Source: Arthrobacter sp. (GTDB lineage: Bacteria > Actinomycetota > Actinomycetes > Actinomycetales > Micrococcaceae). Taken from it: a stretch of DNA of 34,514 nt. The DNA lies in assembly GCF_031179385.1 (NCBI RefSeq), contig NZ_JAPSHV010000018.1, positions 1 through 34,514 on the forward strand. The letters run 5' to 3'. Within the stretch, counting starts at the first letter, position 1. Each line of letters opens with the position of its first letter. The notes beneath the pieces are model-generated. The model was not told where the DNA came from. It did no database searches and worked only from the letters and a program-made list of their open reading frames with translations. The translations under genes were made by a program, and so were the position numbers. Below are positions 14,881 to 23,072 of this stretch, piece by piece.

Positions 14881-16536
14881 ATGGCGACGTACGGCCGCAC
14901 GATGCGCAGGGGACTGCCCCGGCAGAGCGGCGGCGAACCGTGGCCTCCCGCGGGCACCGCAGTGGCGGACCAGAGCGATGACGCCCGCCGCGAACCCTCT
15001 CCCGGACCCGGTGCTGTCCGCAGCGACCGCGTGAGCACGCTGACGGCGCCACCTCCCGAGGAGACGACGGCGCCACCTCCGCAGCCCACGACGACGGCGC
15101 CACCTCTCGAGGACATGACGACGGCGCTTCCTCCGCAGCCCGCGACGCCGGCAGGGGCGGCTGCACGCACCATGCGCCGCGGCCTTCCCAGGTCCGTGGG
15201 AGGTGATCCATGGCCTCCTGCTGTCAAGCTGCCTGCGGCTGCATCCTCTGCCCCTGTGAAGGAGGATCAGGCAGAAGTCGAGACGACGGCAGCTCCGGCG
15301 ACTGATTCCGTCGAGCTGCCAGGGAAACCAACGGTTCCCGCACCGACTGACGAATCGCCATCAGGGCCCAAAGACATCGCGTCGGCGCCCGCAGCAACAG
15401 CGGCGGTGGGGTCCACACTGCTGCGTCGCGGGTTGCCCCGGGTGTCAGGCGGCGATCCCTGGCCCCCGGAGACCGCCGTCGTCATCGAATCCCTAATTGA
15501 GCGTAAACGGGTAGCGGCACCTACGACTCAGGAGGGGACGGAAACGTCAGGAGCACAGGAAGAGGCGAAAGCATCCGCGCCGCTTCCCCAGCCTCCCGCA
15601 AGCCGGGCGGACCCGAAACCCACGAAATCCACGAACCCGAAGAAACCGCGAAGCCGCACAGCCATACTGGTGTTCGGCGCGCTCGGGCTTCTGGGGGTCG
15701 CATTGGCAGCGGTGTTCTTCACGCGGTGGCTGGTCACGCTCGACTTCATGCGGGACTTCCTGACGGCGTATCCGGGTGAAACCGCCCTGCCGGCCGGCAC
15801 GGATCCAGGGTTCCCGGCATGGGCCCAATGGCAGCACTTCTTCAACTTCTTCCTGATTGTCCTGATCATCCGGTCGGGCCTGCAGGTTCGCAGGGAAACA
15901 CGACCGCCGGGATACTGGACGCCGAAGTGGTCCAAGGGCAGCGACGGGAAAATCAGCATCACTTCCTGGTTCCATCAGACGCTCGATGTCCTGTGGCTCC
16001 TGAATGGGCTGATATTTGTGGTGCTCCTGTTTGTCACGGGCCATTGGGCACGCCTGGTGCCCATCACCTGGGAGGTGATCCCGAACGCGCTGTCAGCCCT
16101 GATCCAGTATGTTTCGCTGGATTGGCCCACCGAGAACGGCTGGGTGAATTACAACAGCCTCCAGATGCTCGCCTACTTCGTCACCGTCTTCATCGCCGCC
16201 CCGCTGGCAGCGATATCCGGCGCGCGCATGTCCGGAATCTGGCCGAAGGACGCCAAAACCCTGAACCGCCTCTATCCGATCGAGTGGGCAAGGGCCATCC
16301 ACTTTCCCGTGATGCTTTATTTCGTGGTGTTCATCATCGGTCACGTTGCACTGGTGTTCGCGACGGGTGCCCTCCGGAACCTCAATCACATGTACGGCGG
16401 CCAGGACGCAGTGAACTGGACCGGGTTCTGGATCTTCTTTGGATCGCTCCTGCTGGTCATCGGTGCCTGGATCGCGGCGCGACCAGTGGTGTTGGCCCCC
16501 CTCGCGGGGTTGTTTGGGCGTGTCAGCTCGCGTTGA
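14881..16536 (+). CDS. cytochrome b (b561/b6-like) with repeat-bearing N-terminus
   Basis: A 551-residue protein in two parts. Residues 1-258 are Pro/Ala/Thr-rich and probably disordered, with three copies of RRGLPRxxGGxPWPP at about 8-23, 98-113 and 181-196. Residues 259-545 hold about six membrane helices of the b561/hydrogenase cytochrome b type, with candidate haem ligands H319 (WAQWQHFFN), H365 (SWFHQTLD), H474 (RAIHFPVM) and H488 (FIIGHVAL); the last two are 14 residues apart in one helix, as in di-haem cytochromes. Position directly after etfBA suggests it takes electrons from the flavoprotein to quinone, or the reverse; this is inference. No iron-sulfur motif is present. Its last 14 bases overlap the convergent alarmone synthetase gene. 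Confidence 0.85.
   Translation: MATYGRTMRRGLPRQSGGEPWPPAGTAVADQSDDARREPSPGPGAVRSDRVSTLTAPPPEETTAPPPQPTTTAPPLEDMTTALPPQPATPAGAAARTMRRGLPRSVGGDPWPPAVKLPAAASSAPVKEDQAEVETTAAPATDSVELPGKPTVPAPTDESPSGPKDIASAPAATAAVGSTLLRRGLPRVSGGDPWPPETAVVIESLIERKRVAAPTTQEGTETSGAQEEAKASAPLPQPPASRADPKPTKSTNPKKPRSRTAILVFGALGLLGVALAAVFFTRWLVTLDFMRDFLTAYPGETALPAGTDPGFPAWAQWQHFFNFFLIVLIIRSGLQVRRETRPPGYWTPKWSKGSDGKISITSWFHQTLDVLWLLNGLIFVVLLFVTGHWARLVPITWEVIPNALSALIQYVSLDWPTENGWVNYNSLQMLAYFVTVFIAAPLAAISGARMSGIWPKDAKTLNRLYPIEWARAIHFPVMLYFVVFIIGHVALVFATGALRNLNHMYGGQDAVNWTGFWIFFGSLLLVIGAWIAARPVVLAPLAGLFGRVSSR
14902..15468 (+). repeat. three spaced RRGLPRxxGGxPWPP coding repeats
   Basis: Copies at 14902-14949, 15172-15219 and 15421-15468 encode near-identical 16-residue motifs ([14 protein letters not shown] and RVSGGDP in the middle, each ending PWPP). 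The segments between them are low-complexity and include repeated ACGACGGCG-containing codons for Thr-Thr-Ala. The motif is conserved while the spacers are not, which suggests a binding element. Confidence 0.9.
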
Positions 16537-17614
16537 GTGAGCGGAACGTACGGATCTGGCGGAACCGTCGTACCAGGCTGTCGCGTCGCGAAGCACCGGA
16601 TTCCGACGACGGATCCGCCGTCAGTTCGATATGCCGTTCGCCAAAGTTCCAGAGCAGCACGTCGTCGAGCAGCCGGTCAGGCCCCGGCGAGTAACGGTGG
16701 TCCAGCGCGCGCCGGACCGAGGTGATGGTGTCAGCCTGCAGCAGCGAAACGAGGGCCGTGGTGGTGGTGAGCCGGTGCGCGGACAGCAGCTCCGCCGCCC
16801 AGCGCCAGTCGTCGTCGGACTTGCGGTCCACATGCGGCAGCAGCGTCTGCCACACCTCGCGGATGCGGTCCGGCGTCAGTTCGACGCCGCCCTCGCCGTT
16901 CGGATCCCAGAAGCCGGTGACTTTCTGGTACCGGGAATGTAGGTCGGCGAAGGTCGACTCGACGCTCTCCAGCATCGCCGCGGTGGCGGTGAATTGCCGG
17001 TCGAAGTAGGGGCTCCACGCCTTCGGGTTGAACGACTTGAACCGGATGTCATGCTCGATTTCCGACCAGGCGTGGGCAAGGACGGTGCGGATCTGGGTCT
17101 CGAAGAGGTAGCTGCCGGAATCTGAACCGAGCAGTTGCTGGTAGGCACGGACGGCGTCGTTCTGGATGGTGCGCAGGATCAGGTGCCGGCTGGAGTAACC
17201 GTACGTTCCCGATTCAATGGAACCGATGTCCTTCTCCCGGTCCCCGCGGCAGTCGAACTCATGCCGCTGACGCTTGATGAGGTTGGCGGCGTCGTCAACT
17301 TCGTGGGGGAGGGTCGTGATCACGCGCACGCCGACCAGGTCCGTCAGGTTCCGGAGAGGGTCGGGGAACACCAGGCTGGGCGGTCCGTCACCGTCCACCA
17401 GCATCCGCGAGGCCTTGTCCCGGAACGACTCAACCGTCTTGGTACGCGCCGTGATGAACAGCGGCCGTAACTCCGTGCCGTTGAACATGCCCTCGATCCG
17501 CTCCCGGGCATCCGCCGTGACGGCCACCAGCGCAGGCCGGACGCGCTCAAACTCCCGAACGCTCTCCTCGACGGCAGGCCGCAGCCTCTCGTCCAACTCA
17601 TCCCATGCACTCAC
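16523..17614 (-). CDS. RelA/SpoT-domain (p)ppGpp synthetase, stand-alone
   Basis: A 363-residue protein with a RelA/SpoT synthetase domain (about residues 30-220) and no hydrolase, TGS or ACT domain. Synthetase residues line up with those of RelA enzymes: R57-x-K59-x3-S63-x3-K67 in RTKTVESFRDKAS, D92 in LTDLVGVRVI, YGYSSRHLIL, and E172/Q174 in LFETQIRT followed by HAWSEIEHD. So it should make (p)ppGpp from ATP and GDP/GTP. The C-terminal 140 residues are longer than in minimal small alarmone synthetases and have no motif I recognise. Start is GTG 17614 or the TTG just before it; no clear ribosome site, but a TTAGAT box 6 bases upstream of the GTG suggests a leaderless transcript. Confidence 0.88.
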   Translation of the reverse strand: MSAWDELDERLRPAVEESVREFERVRPALVAVTADARERIEGMFNGTELRPLFITARTKTVESFRDKASRMLVDGDGPPSLVFPDPLRNLTDLVGVRVITTLPHEVDDAANLIKRQRHEFDCRGDREKDIGSIESGTYGYSSRHLILRTIQNDAVRAYQQLLGSDSGSYLFETQIRTVLAHAWSEIEHDIRFKSFNPKAWSPYFDRQFTATAAMLESVESTFADLHSRYQKVTGFWDPNGEGGVELTPDRIREVWQTLLPHVDRKSDDDWRWAAELLSAHRLTTTTALVSLLQADTITSVRRALDHRYSPGPDRLLDDVLLWNFGERHIELTADPSSESGASRRDSLVRRFRQIRTFRSLNAS

Positions 17615-17660
17615 CAACCCATCTAAACACCCGTCACCGACACCGGCTACGCTGTCGAAG

Positions 17661-18419
17661 GTGACAGGCCCCCAGCGCTACACCTACGGCAGCGATCCGA
17701 ACCAGTTTGCCGAACTTCACCTGCCGGTCGGGCAGCAGCAGCCGGGCGTCGTCGTCATTGTTCATGGGGGGTTCTGGCGGAGCCGCTACACATTGGAACT
17801 GGGCACCCCGCTCGCCGAAGACCTCAGCTCACGCGGTTTCGCCTGCTGGAACCTCGAATACCGGCGCGTGGGCAACGGAGGAGGCTGGCCGGAATCCTTC
17901 CAGGACGTAGCCGCCGGCATAGACCTGCTCGCCTTCGCGGCCAGGGAACACGGCCTCAACACCAGTACGACGACGGCACTCGGCCACTCCGCGGGCGGTC
18001 ACCTTGCGGTATGGGCGGCGGGGCGGCCGTCTTTGCCCCCGGATGCTCCGGGAGGCGGCGTGCCGACCGTCCCGATCACCGGCGTCGTCAGTCAGTCCGG
18101 CGTGCTGAACCTGCAACGAGCCCGCGAGGAGAGGCTGGGCAACGGCGCCGTTCAGGATTTCCTCGGTGAGCCCGATGGCGAAAAGTACCGGCTTGCCGAC
18201 CCGATGTCGGTTGTCCCGCTATCGGTGCCGGTGCTGGCCCTGCACGGCGAGGAGGATTCCACAGTTCCGTTGAGTCAGTCGCAGTCGTACGTGGATGCCG
18301 CGGTCGCGGAGGGAGCGACGGCGGAGGTTATCCGCATTCCGGGTGACCATTACGCGATGATCACGCCTGGAACGGACGCATGGGCAAGCGTCGTTACCGC
18401 CATAGAACGTCTCACGTAA
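17661..18419 (+). CDS. alpha/beta-hydrolase (esterase/lipase-like)
   Basis: A 252-residue alpha/beta-hydrolase of the BD-FAE/carboxylesterase kind. Visible elements are the oxyanion-hole HGGFW (35-39), nucleophile S110 in LGHSAGGHL, D199 in LHGEEDSTVP and H230 in GDHYAMI, a complete triad. There is no signal peptide, so it acts in the cytoplasm; similar proteins are annotated as esterases or kynurenine formamidase-like enzymes, and the substrate is unknown. GTG 17661 is chosen because it lies 7 bases after TACGCT (17648-17653), a leaderless arrangement; the frame stays open far upstream but only as antisense of the alarmone synthetase gene. Confidence 0.87.
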   Translation: MTGPQRYTYGSDPNQFAELHLPVGQQQPGVVVIVHGGFWRSRYTLELGTPLAEDLSSRGFACWNLEYRRVGNGGGWPESFQDVAAGIDLLAFAAREHGLNTSTTTALGHSAGGHLAVWAAGRPSLPPDAPGGGVPTVPITGVVSQSGVLNLQRAREERLGNGAVQDFLGEPDGEKYRLADPMSVVPLSVPVLALHGEEDSTVPLSQSQSYVDAAVAEGATAEVIRIPGDHYAMITPGTDAWASVVTAIERLT

Positions 18420-18462
18420 CGGTGTTCATGGGGAATTCAGGGAAGTGTGGGATCCTGCACCA

Positions 18463-18897
18463 ATGAATGCACGATCCCGGCTCCATCGGGCTGCCCACCG
18501 TACCGGCCTCGAAATTCTTGGCTGGACCCTTGTGGTGCTCGGAATCGCCGCGCTCGTGCTGCCCGGACCGGGGCTGCTGATGCTGGTTGGTGGCCTAGCC
18601 GTGCTGTCCCAGCAGTACGAGTGGGCAGAGCGGAAGCTGCACCCGATCAAGAAACAGGCGTACAAGGCTGCGCGGGTCGGCGTGAAGACCTGGCCGCGGA
18701 TCGCCTTCAGCGCTCTGGGTGCCTTCTTCTTCATGGGGCTCGGGATCCTCTGGATGCTGCAGCCGCCGGCGCCTGGCTGGTGGCCGGTGGAGGAACGCTG
18801 GTGGCTCTTCGGTGGATGGGGCGCGGGGCTCAGCCTTGTGCTCTCCGCCATCATCGCGCTGACCCTGCTCGTCTACAGCATCCGTCGTTTCCGGTAG
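18463..18897 (+). CDS. PGPGW family transmembrane protein
   Basis: A 144-residue membrane protein of the small PGPGW (TIGR02611-like) family of unknown function. The signature LVLPGPGLLMLVGGLAVLSQQYEWAER is present at about residues 27-53. There are about three hydrophobic segments (19-47, 84-103, 119-139), and the last is followed by a basic tail (SIRRFR). ATG 18463 has GATCCT six bases upstream and no Shine-Dalgarno sequence; an in-frame GTG at 18445 is an alternative start. It stands alone between the esterase and sugar-kinase genes. Confidence 0.85.
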   Translation: MNARSRLHRAAHRTGLEILGWTLVVLGIAALVLPGPGLLMLVGGLAVLSQQYEWAERKLHPIKKQAYKAARVGVKTWPRIAFSALGAFFFMGLGILWMLQPPAPGWWPVEERWWLFGGWGAGLSLVLSAIIALTLLVYSIRRFR

Positions 18898-18941
18898 GTT
18901 CTCCCGAATCCCGCCATCGGGCGAAATGCTAGGTTGAGACG

Positions 18942-19871
18942 GTGCTCACAGTAATCGGCGAAGCCCTTATCGACGAAGTTCTCAGCGACACAGCACCACC
19001 GCGTGCCCATGTCGGCGGCAGTCCCCTCAACGTGGCCGTGGGATTGGCGCGTCTTGGTCACGCCACCCAGTTCCTTGGACGTTTCGGAGACGACGAATTC
19101 GGCCGCCGGATCCACCGGCACCTTGCAGACAACGCCGTCCTGGCACCCTTACCCGCCGACTCCCACCCGACGAGCGTCGCTTCTGCACGCCTCGACCCCG
19201 CCGGGGGCGCCAGCTACGACTTCCAGCTCTCCTGGGAACTTCCGGGACTCGCGGCCCGCGATGATCTTTTCAACGGCACCACCCTTGTGCACACCGGTTC
19301 AATCGCCGCGATGCTGGAGCCCGGGGCCAGGGATGTCCTGACAGCAATCCGTCACGCACGTCCTTTCGCGACGATTTCCTACGACCCGAACTGCCGGCCG
19401 ACCATCATCACGGACGCCGCTTACGCGCGCGAGCAGGCAGAGAAGTTCGTTGCCCTCGCCGATGTGGTGAAGGCCTCCGACGAGGACCTCGAGTGGTTGT
19501 ATCCCGGACAGGATCACCGTGAATCCGCACGCCACTGGCTGGAACTGGGGCCCGCCGTCGTCGTCGTAACCCGCGGGTCCAAAGGACCGTGGGCCGTGGT
19601 GGACCGAGGGGAATGTGAGGTTCCCGCACCGCTGACCTCCGTGGTGGACACCGTCGGTGCGGGGGACTCCTTCATGGCGGCCCTGCTCAGCGCCCTGGTG
19701 GACCACGAGCTGGACGGTGCACAACGGCGGAATGAGTTGCGAACCCTGTCCGTTGAGCAGACACAAGGTGTCCTGGCGTTCGCCGCCGCTGCAGCGGCCG
19801 TAACGGTGTCACGCGCAGGTGCCAACCCGCCCACCCGAGATGAACTGAGAACACGAGGAGTGTACGCATGA
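18942..19871 (+). CDS. PfkB-family carbohydrate kinase, fructokinase-like
   Basis: A 309-residue ribokinase/PfkB-fold kinase. The N-terminal GEALIDEV, the [16 protein letters not shown] sugar-binding segment (about 24-39), SYDPNCRP (146-153) and the C-terminal DTVGAGDSF signature (236-244, catalytic base D242) are intact. The overall pattern fits bacterial fructokinases, which make fructose 6-phosphate; this would suit the fructosidase operon further on, but they are 11 kb apart. The GTG start lies 6 bases after TAGGTT (18930-18935), so the transcript may be leaderless. The PEBP-like gene overlaps the stop by four bases (ATGA). Confidence 0.9.
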   Translation: MLTVIGEALIDEVLSDTAPPRAHVGGSPLNVAVGLARLGHATQFLGRFGDDEFGRRIHRHLADNAVLAPLPADSHPTSVASARLDPAGGASYDFQLSWELPGLAARDDLFNGTTLVHTGSIAAMLEPGARDVLTAIRHARPFATISYDPNCRPTIITDAAYAREQAEKFVALADVVKASDEDLEWLYPGQDHRESARHWLELGPAVVVVTRGSKGPWAVVDRGECEVPAPLTSVVDTVGAGDSFMAALLSALVDHELDGAQRRNELRTLSVEQTQGVLAFAAAAAAVTVSRAGANPPTRDELRTRGVYA

Positions 19872-20395
19872 CCCGCGATCCTTACGCAGATCTTCCTGAG
19901 GTACCGTCCTTCACGCTCACGAGCAGCGACATAGCTGATAACCAGCCACTCGATATCAAGCACGCATCGGGGCGGATGGGCGCGGGAGGCCATGACGTCT
20001 CGCCGCAGCTGAGCTGGAGTGGGTTCCCGGAGGGCACCAAGAGCTTCGCGGTCACTGTGTACGATCCCGATGCCCCCACGGCCAGCGGCTTCTGGCACTG
20101 GGCGGTTTTCAATATTCCGGTCACCACCACGTCGATACCTTCCGGATCCGGTACCGAGGACGGCGCAGGCTTGCCGGACGGGGCAGTGCAGTTGAAGAAC
20201 GACGGCGGTTTCCCCGGTTTTGTGGGCGCAGCACCTCCTGCCGGACACGGTCCGCACCACTATCACGTGGTGGTGCACGCGGTTGATGTCGAGCGCCTCG
20301 ACGTACCCGCCGATGCGTCGAACGCCTACCTCGGCTTCAATTTGTTCTCCCACACGCTCGGCCGCGCGCGTATCGTGGGCACCTACGAACAATAG
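19868..20395 (+). CDS. YbhB/YbcL-type PEBP (Raf kinase inhibitor-like) protein
   Basis: A 175-residue phosphatidylethanolamine-binding-protein fold. Family motifs are [19 protein letters not shown] (about 59-77) and [18 protein letters not shown] (about 130-147), with the phosphate-binding pocket residues in the usual order. It is cytoplasmic; the biochemical role of bacterial members is not established. Its start overlaps the sugar-kinase stop by four bases, so it is translationally coupled, and the zinc-ribbon gene follows after 24 bases. Confidence 0.93.
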   Translation: MTRDPYADLPEVPSFTLTSSDIADNQPLDIKHASGRMGAGGHDVSPQLSWSGFPEGTKSFAVTVYDPDAPTASGFWHWAVFNIPVTTTSIPSGSGTEDGAGLPDGAVQLKNDGGFPGFVGAAPPAGHGPHHYHVVVHAVDVERLDVPADASNAYLGFNLFSHTLGRARIVGTYEQ

Positions 20396-20419
20396 GCAGC
20401 CGACGCCGGGAGGCATGAC

Positions 20420-20647
20420 ATGTTGATTCTGTTTGGATTCAAGACCGCTGTGAAGGAACTTTTCCGTCGGCAGGCTGTCTGCCCCAACTGCGGGCAGCAT
20501 GCCTCCCAGCGCGTTGACGAGCGCGCGTCGAAGTTCACGCTGTTCTTCATTCCGCTCTTCACCACCAGCCGCCGCTACTTTCGGACGTGTTCCTATTGCG
20601 GCATAACTGCACAGGTGTCGAAGAGTGAGATGAATGCGATTGCCTGA
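20420..20647 (+). CDS. small zinc-ribbon protein
   Basis: A 75-residue protein with two Cys pairs, CPNCG (21-25) and CSYCG (56-60), which would hold one zinc ion. Between them is a hydrophobic/aromatic stretch, FTLFFIPLFTTSRRYFRTC, as in zinc-ribbon family-15-like proteins. The N-terminus (MLILFGFKTAVKELFRR) is hydrophobic, so membrane association is possible. GGGAGG lies 8 bases before the ATG. It is probably the last gene of the kinase-PEBP operon. Function unknown. Confidence 0.82.
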   Translation: MLILFGFKTAVKELFRRQAVCPNCGQHASQRVDERASKFTLFFIPLFTTSRRYFRTCSYCGITAQVSKSEMNAIA

Positions 20648-20673
20648 CGGGGAGCCCACCCGTTCGTTCGGCT

Positions 20674-20696
20674 TGGGTAGGCTTGATACCTACCCA
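20674..20696. promoter_or_regulatory. palindrome upstream of HAD phosphatase gene
   Basis: TGGGTAGG-N7-CCTACCCA, perfect 8-base arms, ends 16 bases before the ATG at 20713. It overlaps a TAGGCT -10-like box (20678-20683). It may be an operator, or a weak hairpin ending the upstream operon; no U tract follows. Confidence 0.5.
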
Positions 20697-20712
20697 GGCT
20701 AGGAGTTTGAGC

Positions 20713-21519
20713 ATGCGTTTGGTCGCCAGCGACATGGACGGCACGATTGTTGGCCATAATGGCCGGATCTCGGACCGGACGGTGCGTGCGTTCGAGGCAT
20801 GCCTGGATTCGGGCGTCGAGGTGGTGTTCGTGACCGGACGTCCGCCGCGGTGGCTGCAACCCCTCCGGGAACTCGGGTTCAAGGGCACCGTCATCTGCTC
20901 CAACGGCGCGCTGACCTATGACCTGGGTCGTGAGGAAGTACTTGCCTCTCATCTCCTCGACGGGGAGAGCATCTTCGAAGCGCAAAGGATCATCCGCGAC
21001 CTCTACCCGGCGGCGCGTTTCGCGGCCGAGACTGTGGAGAGCTTTCTCATTGAGCCGGGCTTCGCTGATCCGGGATCTGTTGAGCTGCTCGGCGCGACCG
21101 AGCCGCGGCCACTCCGCGACTCCCTCAACGGGGCCGGGGTCATCAAGTTCCTCGCGCGGGAGAACGGCATCACCCCGGACGAGTTCCTGCACCGGGTGGC
21201 TCCCGCCGTCGAACACCTCGTCGCCACGACGCATTCAGCGCCGAGCGTCCCCATGCTGGAAATGAGCGTGCCGGGGATCAACAAGTCGGTCACTCTCGCC
21301 CGGTACGCCGCCTCCCTTGGGATCGACCAGGCGGATGTCATCGCCTTCGGGGACATGCCCAACGACATTCAGATGCTGGACTGGGCCGGCCACGGCTATG
21401 CGATGGCGTCCGGCCACCCCGCAGCACTTGCGGCGGCGAACTTCCGTGCGCCGGCGTTCGACGACGACGGCGTGGCGCAGGTGCTTGAGGAGCGGCTCTC
21501 AGCGCTGAAGTCAGCCTGA
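20713..21519 (+). CDS. Cof-type HAD-IIB phosphatase
   Basis: A 268-residue HAD-superfamily phosphatase with a C2 (IIB) cap. Motif I is D7-M-D9-G-T, motif II FVTGRPP (39-45), motif III K191 in INKSVTL, and motif IV GD214MPND218. Such enzymes remove phosphate from sugar phosphates or flavin/pyridoxal phosphates; the substrate cannot be predicted. AGGAG lies 7 bases before the ATG, which selects this start over an open stretch upstream. The glycerophosphodiesterase gene begins 6 bases after the stop. Confidence 0.93.
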   Translation: MRLVASDMDGTIVGHNGRISDRTVRAFEACLDSGVEVVFVTGRPPRWLQPLRELGFKGTVICSNGALTYDLGREEVLASHLLDGESIFEAQRIIRDLYPAARFAAETVESFLIEPGFADPGSVELLGATEPRPLRDSLNGAGVIKFLARENGITPDEFLHRVAPAVEHLVATTHSAPSVPMLEMSVPGINKSVTLARYAASLGIDQADVIAFGDMPNDIQMLDWAGHGYAMASGHPAALAAANFRAPAFDDDGVAQVLEERLSALKSA

Positions 21520-21525
21520 AACGCC

Positions 21526-22296
21526 GTGGTGAAGCCGTACTTCGCTGCTGGCGGCCCTCTTGCCCTGTCACACCGCGGCTTCTCACGCGATGGCTGTGAG
21601 AACACCCTGGTCGCTATGGAAGCGGCCATCGACCTTGGTTTCCGGTACTTGGAGCTGGACGTACGTACTACACGCGACGGCGTCGTCGTCGTCTTCCACG
21701 ACGAGCGCCTCGACCGGGTGACTGACGGGACCGGGCGGGTAGCAGACCATACCTTCGCTGAACTGGATGCAGTACGGGTCCGCGGTCGCGAAAGGATTCC
21801 CACGCTGGCCGAAGTGCTTGAGCGGTGGCCGCACGCGCGGTTGAATATCGATGTCAAAGATGACTTCTCTGTGCAGCCGTTTGCGGAGGTCATCGAAGCG
21901 GCCGGCGCCCATGACCGCGTGCTGGTTGCGTCGTTCTCGGATCGGCGTCGACTCAGGGTTCTCAAGCGGCTGAGTCGGCCGACAGCGTCGTCGGCCGGGA
22001 TGGCTGTCAATGCGGTGATCAAGGTTCTCTCTCCGCTCGGTCTCGCGCAGTGGGTGGCGAGGCTGACGCGTGTTGACTGCCTACAAGTTCCGCGTCGATA
22101 CCGAGGGCTGCCGGTGGTGACGCGCGCCTTCGTTGCACGTTGCCGTGCCGCGGGCATTCCCGTCCATGTCTGGACGATCAACGATCGTTCCGAAATGGAA
22201 GAACTGCTGGATCTGGGGGCCGGAGGACTGGTTTCCGACCGGGCCGATGTACTGGCGGGAGTAATGCGGCGTCGGGGGTATTGGCCGCACAGTTAG
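21526..22296 (+). CDS. glycerophosphodiester phosphodiesterase
   Basis: A 256-residue TIM-barrel GDPD that hydrolyses glycerophosphodiesters to glycerol 3-phosphate and an alcohol. Catalytic and metal residues are visible: H16-R17 in LSHRG, E25-N26-T, E43-x-D45 in YLELDVR, and H58 in VFHDERLDR. The N-terminus has no signal peptide, so it should be cytoplasmic. There are two adjacent GTG codons; either could start it. It follows the HAD gene closely and probably shares its transcript. Its stop codon lies inside the palindromic operator of the next operon. Confidence 0.92.
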   Translation: MVKPYFAAGGPLALSHRGFSRDGCENTLVAMEAAIDLGFRYLELDVRTTRDGVVVVFHDERLDRVTDGTGRVADHTFAELDAVRVRGRERIPTLAEVLERWPHARLNIDVKDDFSVQPFAEVIEAAGAHDRVLVASFSDRRRLRVLKRLSRPTASSAGMAVNAVIKVLSPLGLAQWVARLTRVDCLQVPRRYRGLPVVTRAFVARCRAAGIPVHVWTINDRSEMEELLDLGAGGLVSDRADVLAGVMRRRGYWPHS

Positions 22297-22320
22297 TGCA
22301 CTAACTGTTAGGGCTATACT
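22289..22320 (+). promoter_or_regulatory. promoter with 20-bp palindromic operator
   Basis: ACAGTTAGTGCACTAACTGT (22289-22308) is a perfect 20-base palindrome. TATACT (22315-22320) is a near-consensus -10 box; the -35 (around 22293, TTAGTG) lies inside the palindrome with a 16-base spacer. A bound repressor would block the promoter. The downstream MarR-type regulator is the obvious candidate. Confidence 0.8.
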
Positions 22321-22361
22321 TGATGAAGGCGATCGAGCCCACCATCAGGAAGGCATCACAC

Positions 22362-22583
22362 ATGGCGGAGAAAATGCCGTTGTCGCATCGGTTTATGCGG
22401 GCGACGGGTCGACTGCGAATGTTCTTCGGTCCAGCAGATCAGGGCGGGTTGGACGGTCCGATCAAATATGCCGATGGTGCCGCCCATCAGCAGCGCCAGC
22501 AGGAACTGCAGCAATGGGACGTGGTTCGGAATGCTGATGGCTCGACCTACCTGGTGAAGCGCGGGGAGGACAAGGTTGACTGA
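22362..22583 (+). CDS. small hypothetical protein in MarR operon (73 aa)
   Basis: A 73-residue soluble protein with a basic N-terminal part (SHRFMRATGRLRMFFGPADQGG) and a polar, Gln-rich middle (AAHQQRQQELQQWDVVRNADGS). I do not recognise a family. ATG 22362 has AGGAAGG 8 bases upstream; in-frame starts further up lie within the promoter. It overlaps the regulator gene by eight bases, and both lie behind the palindromic operator, so it is probably controlled by that regulator. Confidence 0.75.
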   Translation: MAEKMPLSHRFMRATGRLRMFFGPADQGGLDGPIKYADGAAHQQRQQELQQWDVVRNADGSTYLVKRGEDKVD

Positions 22584-23070
22584 CACCATCACGCAGTCGC
22601 CCCGTAAGTCGTCGGAGGGATCCTCCGAGAATGTGCCGACGGATGATGACCTGCTCCTTGAGCGACAGCTGTGTTTCGCCCTGTCGGTCGCATCGAGGAG
22701 CGTTATCGGCGCGTACCGCCCGGTACTGGAGGAACTAAACCTCACCCATCCGCAGTATCTCGTGATGCTCGCGCTTTGGGAGAGCAGCCCACGAAGCGTG
22801 CGCGGAATAGGAGAGGCGCTCGCGATGGAGCCGGCTACCCTCTCGCCGATGCTCAAGCGTCTTGAGGCGAATGGGCTTGTGACGCGCCAGCGGGTGGTCG
22901 GCAATGAGCGGGCGCTCGCCGTCGGCCTCACCGGAGAGGGCAGGGCACTGCGGGAGCGTGCGCTGTCCGTTCCCGGCACCATGATGGCCAGGCTTGGGTT
23001 GTCACGGCAGCAGGCAGAAGACCTCAACCGGATGATGCGCGAGGTCATCGACGCTGCGCACGGCGCCTGA
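22576..23070 (+). CDS. MarR-family regulator, OhrR-like
   Basis: A 164-residue winged-helix repressor. The segment LLLERQLCFALSVASRSVIGAYRPVLEELNLTHPQYLVMLALWE (written in parts: LERQLCFALSV, then LTHPQYLVMLALWE) closely follows OhrR, the organic-peroxide sensor, with C33 in QLCF at the position of the reactive cysteine. The recognition helix region is LAMEPATLSPMLKRLEANG and the wing follows. It starts at TTG with GGGAGGA upstream and overlaps the 73-aa gene. Autoregulation through the 20-bp palindrome is likely. There is no ohr peroxidase gene in the window, which is unusual for OhrR. Confidence 0.9.
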   Translation: MTDTITQSPRKSSEGSSENVPTDDDLLLERQLCFALSVASRSVIGAYRPVLEELNLTHPQYLVMLALWESSPRSVRGIGEALAMEPATLSPMLKRLEANGLVTRQRVVGNERALAVGLTGEGRALRERALSVPGTMMARLGLSRQQAEDLNRMMREVIDAAHGA

Positions 23071-23072
23071 GA

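Noticed and set aside
17274-17660. Upstream in-frame extension of the esterase gene
   Set aside because: The extra 129 codons are antisense to the alarmone synthetase, and the GTG at 17661 has a -10 box 7 bases before it and begins the family-like region.
19514-20659. 381-codon minus-strand frame across the kinase, PEBP and zinc-ribbon genes
   Set aside because: Overlaps three coupled plus-strand genes with clear family motifs.
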